Origin: a virus
Reading direction: 5' to 3' (one strand)
Length of the DNA stretch: 36,221 nucleotides
Virus record (IMG/VR): IMGVR_UViG_3300034407_002785
Coordinates: 1-36,221 of that record
Below, piece by piece: positions 29,209 to 36,221 of this stretch. The position numbers were made by a program, and so were the translations under genes. Numbering within the stretch: position 1 is the stretch's first letter; the number at the start of each line of letters is the position of its first letter. Under the pieces are notes generated by a model, which had not been told where the DNA came from, did not search any database, and saw only the letters and a list, made by a program, of their open reading frames with translations.

Positions 29209-29975
29209 GTATATTGACTAGACCTATATTCTATTACGGGTTCCAAGTAACAGTGAACGACATATATATTAACTTCGATGAAGGTAGCGGCGAACTAGCA
29301 GCGACCGTGACAGCAGGGGTTTACTCCTTTACAGGTTTAGCAAGCGCCGTGGCAACTGCATTAAATAATGTAGGTAGTCAGGTTTACACTGTATCCGCGA
29401 ACCGTTTAGATAGAACTTATACTATAAGCTCAGTTGCCAATTTCGATCTATTGTTTGCAACAGGTGCAAATACAGGGCTAAGTATTGCATCCGTAATAGG
29501 TTTCGATGTCGCAGATGTAACGGGTAGTAACTCGTACACGGGAACTAATAGCGCGGGCTCAGAGTTCATCCCCCAATTCCCATTACAAAACTACGTGGAT
29601 CTAGAGGACTTTGTAGAAGTAGCTCAGGCAAACATAAACGAATCGGCGAGCGGATTAGTAGAAGTCTATTCAATCGGAAGCCGTAGATTTACCGAGTTCA
29701 ACGTGGCATATACAACGGATAACGATATCAAAGGGCAATTCCTGAAACAGGAGAATGCCATCGCTAATCTTAGATCTTTCATGTTATTCTTAATAACGAA
29801 AGGTCAAATAGAGATGATGAAAGATAGAGAAGATAGAGATACCTTCACTACTCTCATCTTAGAGAAGACACCTTCTTCCTCAACAGGAACAGGGTTTAAG
29901 TTGAAAGAATTATATAACAGAAAGCTATTAGGCTTCTATGAAACGGGTCAACTAGTATTCAGAGAAGTAAATTAG
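29205..29975 (+). CDS. Distal tail protein-like
   Basis: This 256-aa protein follows the tape measure (ATGA overlap). The first half contains the phage-typical pattern YINFDEGSGELAATVTAG, FTGLASAVATALN, YTVSANRLDRTYTIS and IGFDVADVTGS, a small alpha/beta domain found in several tail and baseplate proteins. The second half (FPLQNYVDLEDFVEVAQANI onward) is mixed and probably the ring-forming part. Position suggests distal tail or tail-tip ring protein. Confidence 0.7.
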   Translation: MSILTRPIFYYGFQVTVNDIYINFDEGSGELAATVTAGVYSFTGLASAVATALNNVGSQVYTVSANRLDRTYTISSVANFDLLFATGANTGLSIASVIGFDVADVTGSNSYTGTNSAGSEFIPQFPLQNYVDLEDFVEVAQANINESASGLVEVYSIGSRRFTEFNVAYTTDNDIKGQFLKQENAIANLRSFMLFLITKGQIEMMKDREDRDTFTTLILEKTPSSSTGTGFKLKELYNRKLLGFYETGQLVFREVN

Positions 29976-29984
29976 GAGAGTCAA

Positions 29985-30056
29985 TTGAGCACGAGTAATG
30001 TAGACGCAATAGAGTCCACCTTAATTTCTAATATATGTATATTACAGGAGGTGTGA
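29985..30056 (+). CDS. Possible 23-codon leader ORF (TTG start) before the fibre gene
   Basis: TTG 29985 lies four bases after AGGAGAG and opens a 23-codon frame (MSTSNVDAIESTLISNICIL plus QEV) ending TGA at 30054-30056, just over the next gene's AGGAGG. Its first five residues, MSTSN, repeat those proposed for the next gene, which suggests a partial duplication of a gene start or a leader peptide coupling translation. Weakly supported as a protein; noted because the pattern is striking. Confidence 0.35.
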   Translation: MSTSNVDAIESTLISNICILQEV

Positions 30057-30057
30057 T

Positions 30058-30774
30058 ATCTCAACATCAAACGGACAACCCTTAGAAGCTTCAGTATTAA
30101 ATGCTGCATATGTCTCTAAGACTACAGACAACGAGCTTGTCTCTAAAATAAAGTTAAATGCCACCGATAGTGGTGCGCAAGTGGACAATGTCCAGCAAGG
30201 GATCAATGATAACATTACTGCGATAGCGGACAATGGTGTCTTGATCACGGGAAATACTGACGCGATTGTCGCGTTAACTGCATTGGTTCCAACTAATAAC
30301 TTCGCAGCAACGGTTGACCCCGTCATCAGTAACGATGGCACCGAAGGATATATAGTCGGGACTCAGTGGATAAATACAACGAATAATAGAATATTCCAAG
30401 CGGTAGACGTTTCAACAGGTGCTGCGATATGGAAAAGGATAGATAAGGTTATGTTAAAAATAGTTGGATCAATTGTTTTAGATATGTCTGTTAGTAACCT
30501 AACGGACGCGGCTTATGTAGAACTTAGTGCTGACCTTGGAAGCGAGACTATAAGAAGAGTAGAATCATTCTACCCGTCAGGAAGTTTAGCTCACATCGCA
30601 ACAGGCGCGGCAGCAGCAGAGGTTGATAACTTTGTTTTGATTGCTGGCGGTAACGGCGAAGTCGGGGTTGATGTGGAACTTGCAGCGAACTCAAGACTTA
30701 GTATTAAGTTGGTATCAGGGCAACCTTCTGTGACTGGCGGTACGTTAGTTCTTAATTTGTTCGCGGAGGTTTAG
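30058..30774 (+). CDS. Tail-tip / short fibre-like protein, apparent ATC start
   Basis: The frame is open from 30025 with no ATG, GTG or TTG until GTG 30181, yet sequence upstream of 30181 is clearly protein-like (STSNGQPLEASVLNAAYVSK, then DNELVSKIKLN), matching the start of many phage tail-fibre-region proteins. The codon at 30058 is ATC, exactly six bases after AGGAGG. I therefore call ATC as start, giving 238 aa. The N-terminal 60 residues look like a helical stalk (NVQQGINDNITAIADNG); the rest is beta-rich with a WINTTNNRIFQAV motif common in fibre proteins. Confidence 0.7.
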   Translation: MSTSNGQPLEASVLNAAYVSKTTDNELVSKIKLNATDSGAQVDNVQQGINDNITAIADNGVLITGNTDAIVALTALVPTNNFAATVDPVISNDGTEGYIVGTQWINTTNNRIFQAVDVSTGAAIWKRIDKVMLKIVGSIVLDMSVSNLTDAAYVELSADLGSETIRRVESFYPSGSLAHIATGAAAAEVDNFVLIAGGNGEVGVDVELAANSRLSIKLVSGQPSVTGGTLVLNLFAEV

Positions 30775-30775
30775 T

Positions 30776-32746
30776 ATGGGTTCAATATGGGCTAGTGGTT
30801 CTAACTTAGAAACTTTCCAACAAGGGCTTAAGTTCGGGAACGGAAACGAGATAACAACAGTTAACGGTGTGCCTGAATTTAACGGTGCTAATATGCTTGA
30901 TGGTTCTTATGATATTTACTATCAAGAAAACTTTAGTGTTACTAGATCTGCCGATCTTGCAAGCGGTAACAGCGCTACCCCTTTTGGTGGTGGTGCATTA
31001 GCTGGAGCATTAACTGATAATTTAGTTACACCAATAAGCGGTGTTAGCACTTTAGTTTATACGCAAGCAGCCGGATCATTAAATGACTATTTCTTTTTAC
31101 CTAACAAAACAATTGAATTAAAACAAGCAGGTAACTGGTCGGGTTTAGTTTCTTATATTACATACAGCGGCGATGTAAGCGATTTAAAAGCTATCGTTTG
31201 GGACGTTACTAACGGGGCTCAGCTAACAACTGACCTTGATCTTATTCCAGTTGCGGGAAATCCTACAAGATTTATTCTTGGTAATGGGTTTTATATACCT
31301 TCAGGCGTTACAGAAATTGCAGTAGGTTTTCAAGTTGTCGTCGAAAACATTGGCGCAGTGTTCGAAGTTGATGATATTGAGCTTAGCACTGACCCTTTTA
31401 GGAATGGGAGTACTATCTACAGTAATGGTGTAAGTCTTTCTGGTAATAGTGGCGAAGCTGTCCTCGCAGGAAATCCAATAGTGTTTAATGGAACAGGATC
31501 AGGGTGGAACGAATCGACTTATAAGTATACAGTACAAAGAGATAACTCTGCTCTTAACATCTCAACTGGCGTCGATGCCACATCTGCAAACTTCGAGCTA
31601 AACGTTTATATTAACGATACGGAAGCTTATGTGATAACAAGAAACACCGCCGCCACTTCTACAGCGCAAGGCTCTATTGCAATACCAAAAGGGAAAGTTT
31701 CGGCAGGGGATACGATATCTATTAGAAGTAAAGACGATTCTCTCACTATAGAGAACAATCCCGAACAGCATTACTTAAACATAAACGAAACAGCACAAGA
31801 CAGCGCAGTAATAACTCCTGCTACTTCTAACTTAACAGGGTGGAACGAGTATACGCCTACGTTTACAGGTTTCACTACTGCCGTAACTAATCAAAGCATA
31901 AGATGGAAGCAAGTGGGTGAAGATATATACATAAGAGGTTATGGTGTCGCAGGTACTTTGGGAGGAGCAATTTTTTCTGTATCTCTCCCAAGCGGTTTAG
32001 AAATTGACACAGATAAAGTAAGTCCCATAGCAAACACTCAAAATGCTGGAGAGTTTATAAGATTTAATAATGGTTCTACTGGTGCAAATATGCAATATAT
32101 TGCTTTTGTCGATCCAGCTACAGCAAACAACCTGTTCTATGTAACCAATGTTTTGAATAGTGACACTGTTTACAAGAAAGAGGTTCCATCTTCAATAATC
32201 CAAACTGGCGATGCATTCTTTTTAGACTTCACAGTACCGATTAAAGGTTGGAGCGCAGAAGCTCAATTTCTAGCAGCAATCCCATCTTCAAAAATAGCAT
32301 ACATAAAAGACGTTAAGGCGAGTGGCGTGGCAGGGGGTAGTTTTAGCAGTGGCGCCTATAGAACTAGAGACCTAACAGAAATTAGTGGACCTAATCCCGA
32401 AATCGTTTCATTATCTTCTAACCAGTTCACACTCAAAAAAGGCTCTTACACGTTAAGTGGTGGGTCGGTAGCGAACGCTGTAGACCAAAATAGGGTAAAG
32501 ATCGTTAATGTCACAGACTCCGAAGACGTTATACTGAGCTCGTCAAGACGAGCCTCTTCAGGAAATCTAGGTAATACGGAAACTACTTTTAGCGGTCATG
32601 TACAACTAGCCAAAGATACGACCTTTGAAGTTCAGCACAGATGCCAAACAACAAACTCAAGTGGTTTTGGATTAGCGGCAGGTTTCGGTGAAGATGAGAT
32701 ATACACCACAGTAAAAATAGAAGGCGCAATAACTAACAAGCATTAG
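30776..32746 (+). CDS. Large tail fibre / receptor-binding protein
   Basis: The 656-aa protein is almost wholly beta. It has an N-terminal attachment segment (GSIWASGSNLETFQQGLKF), two or more carbohydrate-binding-like domains, a repeated WNEYTPTFTGF motif before a small barrel (IRWKQVGEDIYIRG), and a C-terminal tip (GGSFSSGAYRTRDLTEISG, then SLSSNQFTLKKGSYTLSG) of the C1q/TNF-like trimer type often found in phage fibres. GGAGG six bases ahead fixes the start. It probably contacts the host surface. Confidence 0.78.
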   Translation: MGSIWASGSNLETFQQGLKFGNGNEITTVNGVPEFNGANMLDGSYDIYYQENFSVTRSADLASGNSATPFGGGALAGALTDNLVTPISGVSTLVYTQAAGSLNDYFFLPNKTIELKQAGNWSGLVSYITYSGDVSDLKAIVWDVTNGAQLTTDLDLIPVAGNPTRFILGNGFYIPSGVTEIAVGFQVVVENIGAVFEVDDIELSTDPFRNGSTIYSNGVSLSGNSGEAVLAGNPIVFNGTGSGWNESTYKYTVQRDNSALNISTGVDATSANFELNVYINDTEAYVITRNTAATSTAQGSIAIPKGKVSAGDTISIRSKDDSLTIENNPEQHYLNINETAQDSAVITPATSNLTGWNEYTPTFTGFTTAVTNQSIRWKQVGEDIYIRGYGVAGTLGGAIFSVSLPSGLEIDTDKVSPIANTQNAGEFIRFNNGSTGANMQYIAFVDPATANNLFYVTNVLNSDTVYKKEVPSSIIQTGDAFFLDFTVPIKGWSAEAQFLAAIPSSKIAYIKDVKASGVAGGSFSSGAYRTRDLTEISGPNPEIVSLSSNQFTLKKGSYTLSGGSVANAVDQNRVKIVNVTDSEDVILSSSRRASSGNLGNTETTFSGHVQLAKDTTFEVQHRCQTTNSSGFGLAAGFGEDEIYTTVKIEGAITNKH

Positions 32747-32753
32747 GAACTAA

Positions 32754-35180
32754 ATGGCATTAGAACTTAGCCTAGAGGCACAAGCATTTTTAGATCAGAC
32801 AAATGTCAAGGCTAACATAATACTTGAAGTGAGCGGGTTTCCTAATCTATACGGAGCCGTTCAAGTCACAAGGCTCGCTAAGATCGGAGATCCAATCTTC
32901 ATTGGAGATGGAACACTTATCGGCGGCGCATCTGCTGACCCTCTATCCCTGCCATACGTTTCAATAGAAGGGACAACTAATACAATCAATCAAAAACTAG
33001 ATCAAGATAAGGGAGGAGGTACTTCAATCACCTCCTTCAAGGTTAGACTAATTGACAATAATGGGGAAGTAACAAGAGCTTTCTCTCCAGGTGTCACGGT
33101 CCCCGATATACTGGGACGTGAAGCGGTTATCTATTGGCAACCACTAGGATCAAAACATCCTCAAGATAGTGCGCGATTATTCGTTGGGATAATTACAAGC
33201 GGTTCATTCGGAGCAGGTTTTGTAGACATAAGAGTCGATCACCCTGAGCAGCTTAAAAGACAAAAGTTATTACCAGTTACAACTACGAAGCTTGCAGTAG
33301 ATATGACCGATGTATCAACGACAGCTTTCCTAGATTCTATAGAGGGTTTTGTAAATCCTCAAGAGAACCTAACTTCATATATTAAAATAGATGACGAGGT
33401 CATCGGTGTTCAAGCGTTCGCCACGGGGGCCGCTAACGTTCTTACTAGAGGAGAGTTTGGAACCATTCCAGTTATCCACGAGATAGGAACAGAAGTAGAA
33501 AGCTTCTACCGTATCCAAGGCGAGGCAACGGAGCTTGCACTTCGTTTAATGCTTAGTGATCCAGATAGTCAAGAGTTTGCAACGGGCACAGCGACGAGAT
33601 TCGTTACTATATCTGGGAGTGAATCTATACCTGGAGCGGTCTTCTTTGACTCTCCAAATATCCAAGATGAACTAGGTTTAGTTGTAGGAGATGAGATATC
33701 CGTTACAACAGGAGCCAATGTAAGTAATCTATTTGGTTACTCTGAGATAGCGGGCTTTGGAACAAACGCTGCGGGATCGTACATCATAGTATCCAACACC
33801 TTAGTACCTGAAACAGATGTCACAGCAACGGTTCTTTTCAAGTCGAAATATAACAAACTAAACTTCGGATGCGCCCTTAAACCGTATCAGGTAGATGTCG
33901 CTCAGTTTGAATCACTCAAGGAAACCTTTGGAGCTCAATTCTTCGATTACGATTTCCCAATAAAAGATGAGATCGAAGCAAAGACATTTATCGATGAACA
34001 AATATTATATCCTTCAGGACTGTTCTCCCTTCCTAGAAAAGGGAGAATCTCAGCGGGGATCTCCGCACCGCCTATCATTGGACCAGATGTTAAGACCATC
34101 AGCGCGGATACTGTAACAAATCCAACTCAGTTAATGATGTCTAGATCTATCAATCAAGCATTTTATAATGGGGTTGTTTATAAGATTGCGGAAGACTTCG
34201 TGGATGACAAGTTCCGTGGAGCGGTAATCACTTCCAGCGCGAACTCTACTAATAGAATATCTATTGGTAACAGGGTTCTAACTATCGAATCCAGTGGGAT
34301 ACAAGACACCGTCCTTAACAGAAATAAGATAGAGGCTATCTCTACAAGATACCTCGATAGATATCAGTTCGGAGCGGAGCGTTTAGAGGTCGGAGTAAAC
34401 TTCAAGACAGCCTTTACTATAGAACCTGGAGACACCGTCATTTTAGAAGGTGACACGTTAGGTCTATCAGATATTACAAATGGGACAAGAGATTTCAATA
34501 CAAGAGTTATGGAAGTCACCAATAAACAAATCAACCTTAAGACAGGTAAAGCTTCCCTTGAGTTACAAGATACCAACCTTAGCACGTTTAGAAGATATGG
34601 TACGTGGGCTCCAGCTAGTCTAGTTGCTGCGGGATCTGGCACCAACACCTTATTAATTAAAAGGTCATTTGGTGTTGAAGAACCTGCTTTAGAGAAGACT
34701 AAATGGGAAGACTATCTCCTACAGGATATCGTAGTAAGATCTCCGGAACACGATGTTATATATGAGACTAAGTTAGTCGGGTTCTCTACTTCAAACTCTA
34801 ATCAACTTATTATCAATCCTCCACTAGCGGGAATTCCATTAGAGAACTATATCGTGGAACCTCCTATATACGACGAGAGCAGTAAACAAGTTATGAAGTT
34901 CTACAAGGCGCTCCATTGCTTCTTCAATCCTCAAGTAAATGCAACAGGTGGAACAACTACTTCCTTCGATGTGGGCGCAGGAGATATTGACAAGTTCAAT
35001 ATAGAGTTCCCCGTGACAATCCACCTAGAAGACTACTCTGAAACAGCAGAAGCTAACGTCTTGGAAATCAGTGGTACAACGGTTACAATAGATAAAACTT
35101 TAGATTTCAGTGTGACAAGTTCGCACTTAATTGATCTAATAGGCTTTGGAGATGAGGGATCATCTTACGCGTTTTATTAA
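32754..35180 (+). CDS. Tail hub / tail-tip protein
   Basis: This 808-aa protein is the largest in the window and lies in the central tail-tip position. N-terminal 180 residues are beta strands with FKVRLIDNNGEVTRAF, like the gp27-type hub domains. TSYIKIDDEVIGVQAFATG is a fibre-like insertion motif. The centre contains YDFPIKDEIEAKTFIDEQIL and PSGLFSLPRKGRISAG, and a late EPGDTVILEGD domain is typical of hub proteins that anchor fibres. AGGA six bases ahead supports the ATG. No lysozyme or peptidase motif is visible. The function is inferred from position and architecture. Confidence 0.75.
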   Translation: MALELSLEAQAFLDQTNVKANIILEVSGFPNLYGAVQVTRLAKIGDPIFIGDGTLIGGASADPLSLPYVSIEGTTNTINQKLDQDKGGGTSITSFKVRLIDNNGEVTRAFSPGVTVPDILGREAVIYWQPLGSKHPQDSARLFVGIITSGSFGAGFVDIRVDHPEQLKRQKLLPVTTTKLAVDMTDVSTTAFLDSIEGFVNPQENLTSYIKIDDEVIGVQAFATGAANVLTRGEFGTIPVIHEIGTEVESFYRIQGEATELALRLMLSDPDSQEFATGTATRFVTISGSESIPGAVFFDSPNIQDELGLVVGDEISVTTGANVSNLFGYSEIAGFGTNAAGSYIIVSNTLVPETDVTATVLFKSKYNKLNFGCALKPYQVDVAQFESLKETFGAQFFDYDFPIKDEIEAKTFIDEQILYPSGLFSLPRKGRISAGISAPPIIGPDVKTISADTVTNPTQLMMSRSINQAFYNGVVYKIAEDFVDDKFRGAVITSSANSTNRISIGNRVLTIESSGIQDTVLNRNKIEAISTRYLDRYQFGAERLEVGVNFKTAFTIEPGDTVILEGDTLGLSDITNGTRDFNTRVMEVTNKQINLKTGKASLELQDTNLSTFRRYGTWAPASLVAAGSGTNTLLIKRSFGVEEPALEKTKWEDYLLQDIVVRSPEHDVIYETKLVGFSTSNSNQLIINPPLAGIPLENYIVEPPIYDESSKQVMKFYKALHCFFNPQVNATGGTTTSFDVGAGDIDKFNIEFPVTIHLEDYSETAEANVLEISGTTVTIDKTLDFSVTSSHLIDLIGFGDEGSSYAFY

Positions 35181-35189
35181 AGGATTAAT

Positions 35190-35729
35190 ATGACAGCAAT
35201 CACGGACGCACGTGCATTTATTCAAGATGAAGACGTTAAGTTTAGAGCCTCGGTTTCAGAAGCCGTTGGCAACAAGCTTGGCGGTTCGATCAACTTTATA
35301 AACAATAGACAAAACGATACTCACTCATGGAACCTAAATGGTCCCTATAAACGAGGAGAGGGTTCACAGGGAACGGATGGCTACTTCCATTGTATCTTCG
35401 ATATGGAGATAACTGGATTTGCATACACCTCTACTAAGTCGGGGACTTCAGGGACAACCTCTATAGACATCCATCTACTAGACGGTGCAGGGGGCGACTT
35501 CGGTACAATCTTTAGTACCCTTCCTAGTGTGGATAGCACGAGTGCAGATTTCTCTTCAACTATTTATGACGTTATTAACAGCACGACTATATCCAACCCG
35601 ACAGGGCATACTTTAGCAGTCCTTATGCAAACGCAATTTAGTGCAGGAGATATACTGAGACTTGACCTTGACTCGGGAATGTTTGACGCTAATAACTTTC
35701 AATTTGTAATTTACTTTAGACCAGTTTAG
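35190..35729 (+). CDS. Minor tail / fibre-associated protein
   Basis: This 179-aa beta-rich protein has an N-terminal helix (DEDVKFRASVSEAVGNKLGG) and a jelly-roll-like rest (GYFHCIFDMEITGFAYTSTK, then LRLDLDSGMFDANNFQFVIY). AGGA precedes the ATG. It follows the tail hub directly, so it is likely part of the tip or an adhesin. I do not recognise the family. Confidence 0.65.
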   Translation: MTAITDARAFIQDEDVKFRASVSEAVGNKLGGSINFINNRQNDTHSWNLNGPYKRGEGSQGTDGYFHCIFDMEITGFAYTSTKSGTSGTTSIDIHLLDGAGGDFGTIFSTLPSVDSTSADFSSTIYDVINSTTISNPTGHTLAVLMQTQFSAGDILRLDLDSGMFDANNFQFVIYFRPV

Positions 35730-35737
35730 GAGTTTAT

Positions 35738-36106
35738 ATGAGTACATTTAGCGGCGGCGAAACAATCGTCAATGTAGTAAAAATTAGTTTTTATCAATCT
35801 ACAATTGGGAACGCTGGTTCATCCGCAAATCCATTTTATACAGTGCCCGCGGGTCGGTATAGTGAAGCCTATATTGTTCGAAAAAGTAACTTAACAAGTT
35901 TTGGCGAGCTTAGGTTCATTACAGGTGGAACCGACTCAAACAATGCCTACGTTATCATAAACGAAAGTGTTGACATAGACCCTGACGGTGCCAGTGACGC
36001 AACTAGGCTTATTCACATGAATGAGGGAGACACTATCACTAGAGAACTTAGCGGGAACTTCGGATCTAAACTATATATTTTTATCAAAGAGTTTACCAAG
36101 CCATAG
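35738..36106 (+). CDS. Small beta-sandwich tail-region protein
   Basis: This 122-aa protein with alternating strands (NVVKISFYQSTIGN, YTVPAGRYSEAYIVRKSN) and an acidic NESVDIDPDG loop ends SKLYIFIKEFTKP. The NPFYTVPAGRY phrase is common in phage fibre accessory and tail-surface proteins. AGGAG lies ahead of the ATG. The role is uncertain. Confidence 0.65.
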   Translation: MSTFSGGETIVNVVKISFYQSTIGNAGSSANPFYTVPAGRYSEAYIVRKSNLTSFGELRFITGGTDSNNAYVIINESVDIDPDGASDATRLIHMNEGDTITRELSGNFGSKLYIFIKEFTKP

Positions 36107-36114
36107 GAGGCAAT

Positions 36115-36221
36115 ATGAAAGATTTTAGCTATGAGATTAAAGAAGGCGCTTTAGAGTTTGGAGTCGATTCAGATAATGACGGTGAAATGTCAATTAAGGG
36201 CAAGCTTAATTTAAGTGAAGC
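36115..36221 (+). CDS. N-terminal part of small DxDxDG-repeat protein (continues at 1)
   Basis: It starts ATG 36115 behind TAGGAGGCAAT, an optimal ribosome site, and runs 35 full codons to the edge, ending two bases into codon 36. It opens MKDFSYEIKEGALEFG and carries DSDNDGE. Base 1 of the window completes the codon and the frame continues to the stop at 146-148, for 84 residues in total. The two halves of that protein are internal copies of each other, so the window edges are neighbours. Confidence 0.8.
   Translation, partial: MKDFSYEIKEGALEFGVDSDNDGEMSIKGKLNLSE

Noticed and set aside
28952-29246. Minus-strand frames opposite the tape-measure end
   Set aside because: They are antisense to the glycine-rich tape-measure end and have no start signals.
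30046-30060. RF2-like +1 frameshift joining leader ORF and fibre
   Set aside because: AGGAGG overlaps the would-be P-site codon, too close compared with the 3-base spacing known in prfB; ATC start is simpler. Left as a secondary option.

Overview
The window looks like one complete tailed-phage genome of 36,221 bp, opened inside a small gene. The open reading frame that runs off the right edge (from 36115) continues in phase into the one at the left edge (to 148). The joined 84-residue protein is an internal duplication whose two copies lie one on each side of the cut. Base composition is AT-rich (roughly 40% GC by eye). A lipobox-bearing lysis-region protein and a lipoprotein muramidase suggest a Gram-negative host, but the host cannot be named from sequence alone. 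The lambda-like tail chaperone frameshift and the tape-measure gene make it a long, probably non-contractile-tailed (siphovirus-like) phage. The tape measure of 578 aa would predict a tail near 85-90 nm. I see no integrase, excisionase, CI-like repressor, tRNA gene or CRISPR array.

Layout: two divergent gene blocks leave a 440-bp AT-rich intergenic region (13822-14261). Leftward (minus strand), about 13 kb runs from 13821 down to 781. It starts with an SF3-type helicase/primase-like ATPase, then a run of very small accessory genes (zinc-ribbon, coiled-coil, acidic and membrane micro-proteins), several of them shorter than 60 codons and joined by ATGA or GTGA overlaps. Next comes a lysis block: a receiver-domain-like protein, an XhlA-like membrane-anchored coiled coil, a lipoprotein transglycosylase and an HNH endonuclease. 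The replication core follows: family A DNA polymerase, SSB-like protein, Cas4/RecB-like nuclease and SNF2-type helicase. The block ends with a zinc amidase, a metallophosphoesterase and an HExxH protein.

Rightward (plus strand), from 14262 through the end of the window and across the junction to 784, lie RusA, the terminase small and large subunits, portal, two head-tail proteins, scaffold and major capsid protein with a strong terminator. These are followed by capsid-surface/fibre genes, head-tail adaptor, tail terminator, tail tube, frameshifted tail chaperones, tape measure, distal tail proteins, fibres and tail hub. At the far end are a DxDxDG-repeat protein, a small membrane protein and a lipoprotein. 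The two blocks converge at 781-784, where one CTAG serves as stop codon on both strands.

Most unusual points: the receiver-like protein heading the lysis block behind a perfect 10-bp palindrome that overlaps a promoter-like sequence; a fibre gene that seems to begin at ATC behind a perfect AGGAGG; a terminator hairpin in the 5' leader of the early operon; hidden membrane micro-genes; a leucine at the E. coli Pol I position 762 equivalent in a phage with no visible integrase; and 21-residue fibre repeats whose codons differ while the protein is conserved.
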